The translations under genes and the position numbers were made by a program. DNA of 64,000 nt from Paracoccaceae bacterium (GTDB lineage Bacteria > Pseudomonadota > Alphaproteobacteria > Rhodobacterales > Rhodobacteraceae): positions 1 through 64,000 of the forward strand of contig WGNF01000004.1 in the NCBI GenBank assembly GCA_016124615.1. The letters run 5' to 3'. Shown here in pieces: positions 36,207-45,240 of this stretch (positions within the stretch are counted from its first letter, which is position 1; the number at the start of each line of letters is the position of its first letter). The notes beneath the pieces are model-generated. The model was not told the DNA's origin. It ran no database searches and saw nothing but the letters and a program-made list of their open reading frames with translations.

Positions 36207-36578
36207 ATGGCGGGCAGCTTTATGAGACTGGGCGCGGACGGGCAGCAGGTGCGCGGAACCAGCACCGATCCTGCGCATGACGGCTGGTTCGACCTGACGT
36301 CGGTCTCGATGATGTCGTCGGGGTCCGGCAAGCAGACGCCGAAAGACGTCACGGTGACACGGCTCAGCGATGCGGCCTCTATCGCGCTGTTCTCTGCCGC
36401 GGCCTCGGGGCGGGTCTTCACCTCTGCCGTGATCGAGATGGGCGACGGCCAATTCAGCCTTGCGATGACGGATGTCGCGATCGCATCCCTGCAGGTCGGT
36501 TCATCGCACGGCCCGGGCCTGAGCCCGAGCGAAAGCATGACCCTGTCATTCGCCAGCGCGCGTTACGCGACCCGCTGA
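36207..36578 (+). CDS. orphan Hcp-family protein (type VI secretion tube-like)
   Basis: A 123-residue protein with the Hcp pattern: FMRLGADGQQVRGTSTDPAH then DGWFDLTSVSM at the N-terminus, VTVTRLSDAASIALFSAAAS in the middle, and a terminal beta strand ESMTLSFASARY. Length is a little below the usual 150-170. The ATG at 36207 is chosen; a GTG at 36183 is possible. No other type VI secretion gene (TssB, TssC, VgrG, ClpV) lies in the window, so it is either secreted by a system encoded elsewhere or has been recruited for another use. Confidence 0.65.
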   Translation: MAGSFMRLGADGQQVRGTSTDPAHDGWFDLTSVSMMSSGSGKQTPKDVTVTRLSDAASIALFSAAASGRVFTSAVIEMGDGQFSLAMTDVAIASLQVGSSHGPGLSPSESMTLSFASARYATR

Positions 36579-36583
36579 GCCGC

Positions 36584-37978
36584 TCAGCAGTTCGGCACGT
36601 TGACGGCCAGCCCGCCGAGCGAGGTTTCCTTGTACTTCTCGTGCATGTCGTGGCCGGTCTGCCGCATGGTTTCGATGCAGGCATCGAGGCTGACAAGGTG
36701 CTGACCGTCGCCCCGCAAGGAGAGTGACGCGGCAGAGACCGCCTTGATCGCGCCCAACCCGTTGCGTTCGATGCAGGGCACCTGCACGAGGCCCTTCACC
36801 GGGTCGCAGGTCATGCCAAGGTGGTGTTCCAGCGCAATCTCGGCGGCATTCTCGACCTGTTCGGGCGTGCCGCCCATCACGGCGGCAAGGCCCGCGGCGG
36901 CCATCGCGGCGGCCGATCCGACCTCGGCCTGACAGCCGCATTCGGCGCCCGAGATGCTGGCGTTGTGCTTGCAGAGGCCACCAATGGCGGCGGCGGTCAG
37001 AAGGAAGTCGCCGATCCGGCTGGGCGTCGCGCCAGGCACATGGTCGAGCCAATAGCGGATCACGGCAGGCATCACCCCGGCGGCGCCGTTGGTGGGCGCC
37101 GTCACCACCTGACCGCCGGCCGCGTTTTCCTCGTTCACCGCCATCGCATAGGTGCTCATCCAGTCGTTGATGGTGTGCGGCGGGGTCAGGTTCAGCCCGC
37201 GTTCGGCCAGCAGCGAGGCATGGATGCCCGGCGCGCGGCGGCGCACCTTCAGCCCGCCGGGCAGGATGCCGCCGGTTTCCAGCCCGCGATTGATGCAGTC
37301 GTTCATCACCTGCCACAGCCGGGCCAGACCGGCGTCGATCTCGGCATCGGTGCGGAAATGGCGTTCGTTGGCGCGCTTCATGCGGGCGATGGTCAGGCCC
37401 GAGGCGGCGGCCATCGCCAGCATCTCGGCCGCGGTCTGGAACGGATAGGGCACGGGCGAACGGGCGGCGGCCTTGCGGGGGTCGGCGGCCACCTCTTTGG
37501 CGGTGGCCTGCTCGGCGGCGGTCAGCACGAAGCCGCCGCCGATGGAATAGAACGTCTCTTGCAGGATCACGTCGCCCTGCGCGTCGGTCGCGGCCAGGAT
37601 CATGCCGTTGGCATGACCGGGCAGCGCCGGACCATAGTCGAAAGCCAGATCGCGCGCCGGGTCGAAGGCCAGCGGCGGCAGGCCGGGCGGCGTGACCATC
37701 TTTTCGGCGCGGATCGCGTCCAGCGCAGCCTCGGCCTTGACGGCGTCGTAACTGGCCGGCTCAAACCCGGCCAGACCGAGGATGGTGGCGCGGTCGGTGG
37801 CGTGGCCGATGCCGGTGAAGGCAAGGCTGCCGTGCAGCGAGGCGCGCAGGCCCTTGGGGTGGAACGGGCTGTCGCGCAGCATTTGCAGAAAGCGGGCGGC
37901 GGCGACCATCGGGCCCATCGTATGGCTCGACGACGGGCCGATGCCGACCTTGAACATGTCGAAGACGGAAAGAAACAT
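36584..37978 (-). CDS. sdaA: L-serine ammonia-lyase (serine deaminase)
   Basis: A 464-residue single-chain iron-sulfur enzyme converting serine to pyruvate and ammonia. The N-terminal domain has FKVGIGPSSSHTMGPMVAAA; the C-terminal catalytic domain has the cluster cysteines in ISGAECGCQAE, MTCDPVKGLVQVPCIERN and NAAGGQVVTAPTNGAAG. The last six bases approach the Hcp gene, which converges on it. Confidence 0.96.
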   Translation of the reverse strand: MFLSVFDMFKVGIGPSSSHTMGPMVAAARFLQMLRDSPFHPKGLRASLHGSLAFTGIGHATDRATILGLAGFEPASYDAVKAEAALDAIRAEKMVTPPGLPPLAFDPARDLAFDYGPALPGHANGMILAATDAQGDVILQETFYSIGGGFVLTAAEQATAKEVAADPRKAAARSPVPYPFQTAAEMLAMAAASGLTIARMKRANERHFRTDAEIDAGLARLWQVMNDCINRGLETGGILPGGLKVRRRAPGIHASLLAERGLNLTPPHTINDWMSTYAMAVNEENAAGGQVVTAPTNGAAGVMPAVIRYWLDHVPGATPSRIGDFLLTAAAIGGLCKHNASISGAECGCQAEVGSAAAMAAAGLAAVMGGTPEQVENAAEIALEHHLGMTCDPVKGLVQVPCIERNGLGAIKAVSAASLSLRGDGQHLVSLDACIETMRQTGHDMHEKYKETSLGGLAVNVPNC

Positions 37979-38075
37979 GATGGGCGCGCCCCGGTTTGAT
38001 GCGCGCAGAGTGCGGCGCGGCGACGCGAAACACCACGCCGAAAGCGACGCTTTGGGGCTGAAAGCGCGGCGGCGG

Positions 38076-38759
38076 TCAGTCCGGCGGCGGCGCGACCGGG
38101 TTCGAGAACGGCGTGGGCCCCAACCCCTCGGCCGCCGCGGCGCGTTGGGCGGCGGGGCGCTGTTCCAGCCGTTCGGCCAGAGCCTTCAGGAAGGGGTAGG
38201 CCGCAAGGTCGAACCAGTCATCGCCCTCGGCCGACAGGAACGCGGCCCAGCGCAGCATCACCATCAGGTAGCAGCCCAGCACCGAGGGTTCGGCATCCGG
38301 CAGCCAGGTGGCGCGGTCGGCACCGGCCAGCGCGTCGAGCGCCTTGAAGTGGCGATTGACGCGCACCGCGGTGATTTCCAGAAAATCCTCCTGCGCGGTC
38401 TTGTTCGGGCCGACGTTGCGGGTCGGGTGGAACATCCGCGCCAGATCGGGGTGCAGCGTGTTCGACAGGAAGAAGAGCCATTTCAGGAAGGCCGCCCGCT
38501 GCCTGTCGCCCGGCGCCGGGGCCAGCGCGCCATGCCGTTCCGACAGCCAGAGCACGATCGCGCCGGTCTCGAAGATCGGGCCGTCGGGGGTTTCCAGCAC
38601 CGGGATCAGCCCGAACGGGTTCAGCGCGCGATAGGCGGGGCCGTTCAGCGCGCCCGCGCCGGTATCGACCTCGGTTGCGGCGTAGGGCGCGCCCAGTTCC
38701 TCCAGCACCAGACGGACGATCAGGGCCGCGGTATCAGGTGCGTAGTGCAGCGTGTACAT
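38076..38759 (-). CDS. glutathione S-transferase
   Basis: A 227-residue GST. The thioredoxin-like N-terminal domain reads MYTLHYAPDTAALIVRLVLE with LNPFGLIPVLETPDGPIFET (the cis-Pro and the ETGAI glutathione-binding pair), and a helical C-terminal domain includes DRATWLPDAEPSVLGCYLMV. The Ser/Tyr catalytic residue is not certain. It diverges from rpiA across 160 bases. Substrate unknown. Confidence 0.88.
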   Translation of the reverse strand: MYTLHYAPDTAALIVRLVLEELGAPYAATEVDTGAGALNGPAYRALNPFGLIPVLETPDGPIFETGAIVLWLSERHGALAPAPGDRQRAAFLKWLFFLSNTLHPDLARMFHPTRNVGPNKTAQEDFLEITAVRVNRHFKALDALAGADRATWLPDAEPSVLGCYLMVMLRWAAFLSAEGDDWFDLAAYPFLKALAERLEQRPAAQRAAAAEGLGPTPFSNPVAPPPD

Positions 38760-38919
38760 CAGCGGTCTCCCCCGTAGTAAGATGAATGTGTCACGAATGT
38801 TTTCGCTTCGCTCACGCGTGATAACGCCGCAGGCGCCGGGGCGGGCACGCGGTGCAATTCAGTCTCGCCCTGCCCCGGCACAATGCCTATAAGCAGATGA
38901 CCGAGCGAAGGAGACTGCG

Positions 38920-39708
38920 ATGGCCGGAGAGCTTTCCCCGATCGACAAGGCGAAATTCGTGGCTGCCAAGCGGGCGGTCGATTTCGTCGAGAACGGCATG
39001 AAGGTGGGCCTTGGCACCGGATCGACCGCCGCATGGATGGTGCGCTGTCTGGGCGAACTGGTGCGCGAGGACGGGCTGAAGATCGTCGGCGTGCCGACTT
39101 CCAGCCGCACCGCCGATCTGGCGCGGCAGGTCGGCATCAAGGTGGTCAGCCTTGACGAGGCGAAGTGGCTGGATCTGACGATCGACGGCGCCGACGAATT
39201 CGACATGGACCTGAACCTGATCAAGGGCGGCGGTGGCGCGCTGTTGCAGGAAAAGATCGTGGCGACCGCCAGCGACCAGATGATCGTGATTGCCGATGTG
39301 GCCAAGCAGGTGGCGCAGTTGGGCGCCTTCCCGCTGCCGGTGGAGGTGGTGCCGTTCGGCTGGCAGACCACCAAGGCGCTGGTCGAGGAAACGCTGTCGA
39401 GTATGGACGTGCTGGGTCATACCACGACGCTGCGCATGAACGGTGACCGGCCGTTCATCACCGACGAGGGCAACTACATCGTCGACCTGCACCTGCACCG
39501 GATCGGCAACGGGCGGCAGCTGTCGCTGGTGCTGAACCAGATCCCGGGCGTGGTTGAAAACGGTCTGTTCATCGACATCTGTGACATCGTGGTGATCGGC
39601 CACGGCGATGGCCGGGTCGAGGTGCGTGATGTGACGGCGGGCACGGTGGAAGAGACGCGGATCGAGTTCACCTCGTCCGACAACATGTTCGCCGATCTCG
39701 GGGACTGA
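38920..39708 (+). CDS. rpiA: ribose-5-phosphate isomerase A
   Basis: A 262-residue pentose-phosphate enzyme. It has VGLGTGSTAAWMVRCLGE (phosphate loop), TIDGADEFDMDLNLIKGGGG (catalytic Asp and Lys region) and LLQEKIVATAS with the catalytic Glu. GGAGACTGCG precedes the ATG. Four bases separate its stop from gor, so the NADPH-producing pentose pathway and NADPH-using glutathione reductase are co-expressed. Confidence 0.96.
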   Translation: MAGELSPIDKAKFVAAKRAVDFVENGMKVGLGTGSTAAWMVRCLGELVREDGLKIVGVPTSSRTADLARQVGIKVVSLDEAKWLDLTIDGADEFDMDLNLIKGGGGALLQEKIVATASDQMIVIADVAKQVAQLGAFPLPVEVVPFGWQTTKALVEETLSSMDVLGHTTTLRMNGDRPFITDEGNYIVDLHLHRIGNGRQLSLVLNQIPGVVENGLFIDICDIVVIGHGDGRVEVRDVTAGTVEETRIEFTSSDNMFADLGD

Positions 39709-39712
39709 GGCG

Positions 39713-41071
39713 ATGACATTCGATTGCGACCTTTTCGTCATCGGTGGCGGCTCGGGCGGCGTGCGCGCGGCGCGCATCGCGGCGGCCGAGGGTGGCGCAC
39801 GGGTGCATCTGGCCGAAGAATACCGGATGGGCGGCACCTGCGTCATCCGCGGCTGCGTGCCGAAAAAGCTGATGGTCTTCGCCTCGTCCTATCCCGGCGC
39901 GCTGGAAGAGGCGCGCGCCTACGGCTGGAACGTGACACTGGGCGGGTTCGACTGGCTGGCGTTCCGCGCCAAGCTGGATGCGGAACTGGACCGGCTGGAG
40001 GCGGCCTATCGCGGCAACCTGATCCGGGCCGGGGTGACGATCCACGACACCCGCGCGGTGCTGGTGGATGCGCATACGGTGCGGCTGGCCAGCGGCGAGA
40101 CGATGACCGCCAAGCACATTCTGGTGTCGACCGGCGCCCGACCCTTCGTGCCCGAGGTTCAGGGGGCGGAGCTTGCGCTGACCTCGAACGACATGTTCAA
40201 GCTTGAGGCGCTGCCAAAGCGGCTGCTGGTCGTTGGCGGCGGTTATATCGCCTCGGAATTCGCCTGCATCTTCAGCGGGCTGGGCGTCGAAGTGGCGCAA
40301 TATTACCGCGGCGCGCAGATCCTGCGCGGCTTTGACGACGAGGCCCGCGGCCATGTCGCCGAGGCGATGCGGGCGCGCGGCATCGCGATCCATTGCGGCA
40401 CCGACGTGATGGCGATGGAACGTGACGGGGCGGGCGTGAAGGTGACGGCGACCGACGGGCACGACCGCACGTTTGACGCGGTGCTTTACGCCACTGGCCG
40501 GGTGCCGAATTCCGGCGGGCTGGGGCTGGAACCGCTGGGTGTGAAGCTGGGCCGCAACGGGCAGATCGTGGTCGATGGCTACAGCCAGACCGCCGTGCCC
40601 TCGATCTACGCGGTGGGCGATGTGACCGACCGGATGAACCTGACCCCCGTCGCGATCCGCGAGGGCCATGCGTTCGCCGAAACCGTGTTCAAGGGCAACC
40701 CGGTGATGGCCGACCATGACCTGGTGGCCTCGGCCGTGTTCACCCAGCCCGAGCTGGGCTCGGTCGGTCTGACCGAAGAGGCGGCCCGCGCGCAGGAGCC
40801 GATCGAGGTTTATTCCGCCGCCTTCCGCCCGATGCGCACGGCCTTTGCCGGGCAAGAGGACCGCGTGCTGATGAAGCTGATCGTCAGCCAGTCCAGCCGC
40901 AAGGTTCTGGGCTGTCACATCGTCGCACCCGAGGCGGGCGAGTTGATCCAGCTGGCCGCGATTGCCATCAAGATGGGTGCGACGAAAGAGGATTTCGACC
41001 GCACCGTGGCGGTTCATCCGACCATGGCCGAAGAGTTGGTGACCCTGAGGACGCCGACGCGAAAGGCTTGA
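39713..41071 (+). CDS. gor: glutathione-disulfide reductase
   Basis: A 452-residue flavoprotein of the pyridine nucleotide-disulfide family. FAD motif FVIGGGSGGVRAARIAAAEG, redox disulfide GGTCVIRGCVPKKLM, NAD(P) motif LVVGGGYIASEFACIFSG, and the C-terminal interface His/Glu in HPTMAEELVTLRTPTR. It reduces oxidised glutathione with NADPH; the Arg-rich loop after the second glycine motif is in YRGAQILRG. It is co-transcribed with rpiA. Confidence 0.95.
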   Translation: MTFDCDLFVIGGGSGGVRAARIAAAEGGARVHLAEEYRMGGTCVIRGCVPKKLMVFASSYPGALEEARAYGWNVTLGGFDWLAFRAKLDAELDRLEAAYRGNLIRAGVTIHDTRAVLVDAHTVRLASGETMTAKHILVSTGARPFVPEVQGAELALTSNDMFKLEALPKRLLVVGGGYIASEFACIFSGLGVEVAQYYRGAQILRGFDDEARGHVAEAMRARGIAIHCGTDVMAMERDGAGVKVTATDGHDRTFDAVLYATGRVPNSGGLGLEPLGVKLGRNGQIVVDGYSQTAVPSIYAVGDVTDRMNLTPVAIREGHAFAETVFKGNPVMADHDLVASAVFTQPELGSVGLTEEAARAQEPIEVYSAAFRPMRTAFAGQEDRVLMKLIVSQSSRKVLGCHIVAPEAGELIQLAAIAIKMGATKEDFDRTVAVHPTMAEELVTLRTPTRKA

Positions 41072-41138
41072 TTTTCACGCCACGGTGACCACTTGGGGGT
41101 GAACCCGAGCGCAGTGGCTACAAAGGAACGATATCCCG

Positions 41139-42290
41139 ATGGCAGGTAACAGCGGCGGCCCCTGGGGCGGTGGTCCGGGCGGCGGCGACAACCGGGGCAA
41201 CGACAATCGCGGCGGCCGCAAGCCGGGCGAAGGCCCCCAGCTGAACGATATCGAAGATATCATGAAGAAGGGGCAGGAACGTCTGCGCGTGCTGATGGGC
41301 GGGCGTGGCGGCGGCCCGCGCGGCCCCGGCGGCGGCGGTGGCAGCGGCGGACCCAGCCCGCGGCTGGTGGCCCTTGGCGTGATCGTCCTGGCCGGGCTGG
41401 TCTGGGCCTACAACTCTTTCTACACGGTCCGGCCCGAAGAGCGCTCGGTCGAGCTGTTTCTGGGCAAGTTCCACCGCATCGGCATGCCGGGCCTGAACTT
41501 CGCGCCCTGGCCGCTGGTCAGCGCCGAGGTGATCCCGACCTCGGGCGAGCGCACGACCGACGTGGGCAGCGGACAGGGCGGGCAGTATGACACCGGCCTG
41601 ATGCTGACCAGCGACCAGAACATCGTCGACGTGCATTTCCAGGTCGTCTGGAACATCGAGGACCCGGCGAAGTTCCTGTTCAACCTCGCCGACCCGACCG
41701 ACACGGTGCGGGCGGTTTCGGAATCGGCGATGCGCGACATCATCGCGCGCACCGATCTGGCACCGATCCTGAACAAGGATCGCGGCGTGATTGCGGCCGA
41801 CCTGATGCAGGCGGTGCAGGGCACGCTGGACAGCTACACCTCTGGCATCCGGGTGATCCGGGTGAACTTCGACAGTGCCGATCCGCCGAAGGAAGTGATC
41901 GACAGCTTCCGCGCCGTGCAGGCCGCGCAGCAGCAGCGCGACACGCTGGTCAATCAGGCGCAGGCCTATGCCAACCAGAAACTGGGCGCCGCCAACGGCG
42001 AGGCCGCGCAGGTCACGCAAGAGGCCGAGGGCTATCGCGCCCAGGTCATCAACGCGGCCAAGGGCGACGCCAGCCGGTTCGACTCGATCTACCAGTCCTA
42101 CCTGCAGGCGCCGGATGTGACCCGTCGGCGGATGTACATCGAGACGATGGAATCCGTGCTGGGCGGCATGCACAAGGTCATCCTTGACGGTGTTGGTGGC
42201 ACCGCCGGCGGCGCGGGCGTGGTGCCCTACCTGCCGCTGGACAAGCTGTTGGCCGACACCAAGACGACGCCGAAAGGAGCCGGGCAATGA
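41139..42290 (+). CDS. hflK: FtsH protease modulator HflK
   Basis: A 383-residue membrane protein. The first 75 residues are Gly/Arg/Asp-rich and disordered (GGGPGGGDNRGNDNRGGRKP). One span follows (VALGVIVLAGLVWAYNSFYT), then a prohibitin/SPFH domain (VRPEERSVELFLGKFHRIG) and a long coiled coil ending NAAKGDASRFDSIYQSYLQA. With HflC it forms the periplasmic cage around FtsH. The stop overlaps hflC as ATGA. Confidence 0.95.
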   Translation: MAGNSGGPWGGGPGGGDNRGNDNRGGRKPGEGPQLNDIEDIMKKGQERLRVLMGGRGGGPRGPGGGGGSGGPSPRLVALGVIVLAGLVWAYNSFYTVRPEERSVELFLGKFHRIGMPGLNFAPWPLVSAEVIPTSGERTTDVGSGQGGQYDTGLMLTSDQNIVDVHFQVVWNIEDPAKFLFNLADPTDTVRAVSESAMRDIIARTDLAPILNKDRGVIAADLMQAVQGTLDSYTSGIRVIRVNFDSADPPKEVIDSFRAVQAAQQQRDTLVNQAQAYANQKLGAANGEAAQVTQEAEGYRAQVINAAKGDASRFDSIYQSYLQAPDVTRRRMYIETMESVLGGMHKVILDGVGGTAGGAGVVPYLPLDKLLADTKTTPKGAGQ

Positions 42291-43216
42291 ACAACCGCGC
42301 CATGTACATCATTCCCGGCGTCGTCATTCTGGCCGCCCTCGCGCTGTCCTCGGTGTTCGTCGTTGACCCGCGCGAAAAGGTGCTGGTGATGCAGTTCGGG
42401 CAGGTCACGCAGGTGCGTGAACAACCCGGCATCGGCTTCAAGATTCCGTTTATCCAGGACGTGGTGCGCTATGACGGCCGCATTCTGGGCCTGCCGACCG
42501 AACCGCTGGAGGTGACGCCGCTCGACGACCGCCGTCTGGTGGTGGATGCCTTCGCCCGCTGGCGCATTGTCGATCTGGTGAAGTTCCGTCAGGCGACCGG
42601 GCCGGACGGCGTGCGGTTCGCGCAAAACCGGCTGGAGCAGATCCTGAACGCGGCGACGCGGCAGGTGCTGGGCTCGGTCAACTCGGATGCGGTGCTGTCG
42701 GAGGATCGCACCACCCTGATGAACGACATCCGCGACATCGCCAAGAAAGAGGCGGATTCGCTGGGCATCGACGTCATCGACGTGCGCCTGACCCGCACCG
42801 ACCTGCCCGACCAGAACCTGCAGGCGACCTACGACCGCATGAAGGCCGAACGCCAGCGCGAAGCGGCGCAGGAAATCGCGATGGGCAACCAGCAGGCGCA
42901 ATCGGTGCGGGCCACCGCTGACCGGACGGCGCTGGAAACCACCTCGGCCGCCCGCCGCGACGCCGAGATCGTGCGCGGTCAGGCCGACGCCGAACGCAAC
43001 GCGATCTACGCCAAGGCCTATTCGCAGGATCCGGCGTTCTTTGCGTTCACCCGGTCGATGACCGCCTATCAGAACGCGCTTTCGGGCAGCAACACCACGA
43101 TGCTGTTGAGCCCGTCGAGCGAGTTCTTCGACTATCTGCGCAACGAAGCCGGGCAGCCCGCCGCGCCGACAGCGGCCCCGACGCCCGCCCCTGCTGCGGC
43201 GCCTGCCGGGCAATGA
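42287..43216 (+). CDS. hflC: FtsH protease modulator HflC
   Basis: A 309-residue partner of HflK with an N-terminal span (MYIIPGVVILAALALSSVFV), an SPFH domain (VVDPREKVLVMQFGQVTQVR) and a coiled coil (YDRMKAERQREAAQEIAMGN). The C-terminus carries an Ala/Pro-rich tail (AAPTAAPTPAPAAAPAGQ). It is translationally coupled to hflK and to the DUF2065 gene by 4-base overlaps. Confidence 0.95.
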   Translation: MNNRAMYIIPGVVILAALALSSVFVVDPREKVLVMQFGQVTQVREQPGIGFKIPFIQDVVRYDGRILGLPTEPLEVTPLDDRRLVVDAFARWRIVDLVKFRQATGPDGVRFAQNRLEQILNAATRQVLGSVNSDAVLSEDRTTLMNDIRDIAKKEADSLGIDVIDVRLTRTDLPDQNLQATYDRMKAERQREAAQEIAMGNQQAQSVRATADRTALETTSAARRDAEIVRGQADAERNAIYAKAYSQDPAFFAFTRSMTAYQNALSGSNTTMLLSPSSEFFDYLRNEAGQPAAPTAAPTPAPAAAPAGQ

Positions 43217-43407
43217 TCACGCTGGTGCTGGTCTTGGGCGGGGTCTGTGTCGTCGAGGGGCTGATCCTCGCCCTGATTCCGGGCCGGATCGAAGAGGCGC
43301 TGGCGCTTTTCGCGCGGTTGCCGGTCGAAACGCGCCGTGGCTTCGGCCTTGGCGCGCTGGCGGTCGGGGTCGCGTTGATTTGGCTTGCCCGCATGCTGGG
43401 GGGCTGA
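43213..43407 (+). CDS. DUF2065 small membrane protein
   Basis: A 64-residue protein with two spans (MITLVLVLGGVCVVEGLILA and GFGLGALAVGVALIWLARML) joined by a short cytoplasmic or periplasmic loop, IPGRIEEALALFARLP. This is the DUF2065 (YjeT-like) design, which regularly follows hflC. It may be a small adaptor of the HflKC complex. Confidence 0.85.
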   Translation: MITLVLVLGGVCVVEGLILALIPGRIEEALALFARLPVETRRGFGLGALAVGVALIWLARMLGG

Positions 43408-43449
43408 GACAATCTGTCCAGTATTCTGGTATTGCGCGGTCACGCCGCT

Positions 43450-43465
43450 CTCACATCCATGTGAG
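43450..43465. promoter_or_regulatory. inverted repeat upstream of the DegP gene
   Basis: CTCACAT-CC-ATGTGAG is a perfect 7-bp inverted repeat in the 168-base gap between DUF2065 and the protease gene, 110 bases before the start codon. It could be an operator for the protease gene. Half-sites resemble those of the palindrome at 45192, with different spacing. Confidence 0.35.
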
Positions 43466-43575
43466 TCGCGGCGATCTGGATTGAGTTGCCAGACGGCAAC
43501 CGTATTTGACCTTATGTCGGCCACGGTGCGTTCGGTTCAGCCGGGTCCGCAGAATTGTCACGAAAGGAGTTCAGC

Positions 43576-45117
43576 GTGCAGATGAAACTCATGGAGCCAG
43601 CAGCCCGGGCCAGCGTGCCTTCCCGTGCCGCCTGGACGGTGGTTCTGGGGCTCGCCCTGGCGCTGGCCCAGACTAGTGTGGTCGCGGCAAAGGGGGCGCC
43701 GGACGGGTTCGCCGATCTCGCCGCGAAGGTCAGCCCGGCGGTTGTCGACATCACCACGATGACGACGATTGCAGCGCCGACCGATCAGGGGCCGATGGTG
43801 CCGCCCGGCTCGCCGTTCGAACAGTTCTTCCATGACTTCATGGATCATCAGGGCCAGGGTCAGGGCGATGGCCAGGATCAGGGCAACGGTCAGGACCAGG
43901 GTAACGGCCAGGATCAGGGCAACGGCCCGGCACCGCAGGGCCCGCAGCGCAGCGAGGCGCTGGGATCGGGTTACGTGATCTCTCCCGACGGTTACATCGT
44001 CACCAACAACCACGTCATCGACGGCGCCGACGACATTCAGATCGAGTTCTTCGGCGGCGAGAAGATGAAGGCCAAGGTGATCGGCATCGACAAGGCGACC
44101 GACGTCGCGCTGTTGAAGGTGCAATCCGACAAGCCGCTGCCCTTTGTCTCGTTCGGCGACAGCAGCACGATGCGGGTCGGCGACTGGGTGCTGGCGATGG
44201 GCAACCCGCTGGGTCAGGGCTTCTCGGTCTCTGCCGGGATCATCTCGGCCAAGGGCCGCACACTGGATGGCACGTTCGACGACTTCTTCCAGACCGACGC
44301 GGCGATCAACCGGGGCAACTCTGGCGGGCCGCTTTTCGACATGGACGGCGACGTGATCGGGATGAACACCGCGATCCTGTCGCCCAACGGCGGCTCGATC
44401 GGCATCGGCTTCTCGATGGCGTCGAATGTCGTCTCGAAAGTGGTCGACCAGCTGAAGCAATTCGGTGAAACCCGGCGCGGCTGGCTGGGCGTGCGCATTC
44501 AGGACGTGACGCCCGACATGGCCGACGCGCTTGGCCTGCCCAAGGCGGCGGGCGCGATGGTGACCGACGTGCCGAAGGGCCCGGCGGCCGACGCGGGCTT
44601 CAAGGCGGGTGACATCATCACCAGCTTCGACGGCACCGACGTGCCCGATACCCGCGAACTGGTGCGCCAGGTGGCGAACACCAGCATCGGCAAGGCGGTT
44701 CAGGTCGTCGTGCTGCGCGACGGCAAATCCGAAACGCTGACGGTGACGCTGGGTCGGCGCGAAACGGCGCCGGACATCGTCGATCAGAACGCCAAGCCCG
44801 CGCCCGAGGCGCCGCCGAAAGACGTCGCGGTTCTGGGGATGAAGCTGACCCCGCTGACCAAGGACATGCGCGACAAGATGGGCCTGTCGGCGGGCACCGA
44901 AGGCATCGTGATCACCGACGTCGACGGCACCAGCGAAGCTTTCACCAAGGGCCTGCGCGCCGGCGACATCGTCACCGAGGCGGGCCAGCAGAAGGTGACC
45001 ACGATCAAGGACTTGCAGGACCGCATCCAGGAGGCGAAGGACGCCGGCCGCAAATCGGTGCTGCTGTTGATCCGCCGCGACGGCGAGCCGCGGTTCGTGG
45101 CGCTGTCGGTCGGCTGA
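43576..45117 (+). CDS. DegP/Do-family periplasmic serine protease with two PDZ domains
   Basis: A 513-residue protease/chaperone. A signal peptide ends near SVVAAKG (about residue 40). The trypsin-like domain has the triad in NNHVIDG (H146), KATDVALLK (D176) and NRGNSGGPLFD (S249). A Gln/Gly/Asp-rich insert of about 35 residues (GNGQDQGNGQDQGNG, about 92-124) sits in the regulatory loop before the catalytic His. Two PDZ domains follow (about 310-400 and 415-510). The GTG at 43576 is used because AAAGGAG lies 6 bases before it. It follows the HflKC cluster, together a membrane quality-control locus. Confidence 0.93.
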   Translation: MQMKLMEPAARASVPSRAAWTVVLGLALALAQTSVVAAKGAPDGFADLAAKVSPAVVDITTMTTIAAPTDQGPMVPPGSPFEQFFHDFMDHQGQGQGDGQDQGNGQDQGNGQDQGNGPAPQGPQRSEALGSGYVISPDGYIVTNNHVIDGADDIQIEFFGGEKMKAKVIGIDKATDVALLKVQSDKPLPFVSFGDSSTMRVGDWVLAMGNPLGQGFSVSAGIISAKGRTLDGTFDDFFQTDAAINRGNSGGPLFDMDGDVIGMNTAILSPNGGSIGIGFSMASNVVSKVVDQLKQFGETRRGWLGVRIQDVTPDMADALGLPKAAGAMVTDVPKGPAADAGFKAGDIITSFDGTDVPDTRELVRQVANTSIGKAVQVVVLRDGKSETLTVTLGRRETAPDIVDQNAKPAPEAPPKDVAVLGMKLTPLTKDMRDKMGLSAGTEGIVITDVDGTSEAFTKGLRAGDIVTEAGQQKVTTIKDLQDRIQEAKDAGRKSVLLLIRRDGEPRFVALSVG

Positions 45118-45140
45118 CCGGCACCGACGTTGCTGCCTGC

Positions 45141-45166
45141 AAAGGGCGCCCTGCGGGGCGCCCTTT
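45141..45166 (+). terminator. terminator after the DegP gene
   Basis: A perfect 11-bp stem AAAGGGCGCCC and GGGCGCCCTTT with a TGCG loop. The A/T end of the stem gives the T-run, so it can work in both directions. It separates the protease gene from the ABC importer. Confidence 0.85.
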
Positions 45167-45191
45167 CGCGTTCCGCGCCCGTCACATAACC

Positions 45192-45203
45192 TTCACATGT
45201 GAA
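45192..45203. promoter_or_regulatory. 12-bp palindrome, candidate operator of the ABC importer operon
   Basis: TTCACATGTGAA is a perfect palindrome about 40 bases before the importer ATG at 45241. It abuts a TTGCGC (45204-45209) that can be read as a -35, with TACTAT (45226-45231) as -10 after 16 bases. A repressor or activator dimer bound here would control the importer. The promoter would place the transcript start at or very near the ATG. Confidence 0.5.
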
Positions 45204-45240
45204 TTGCGCGAGTGTCATGGAGTGCTACTATCCCGCACGC

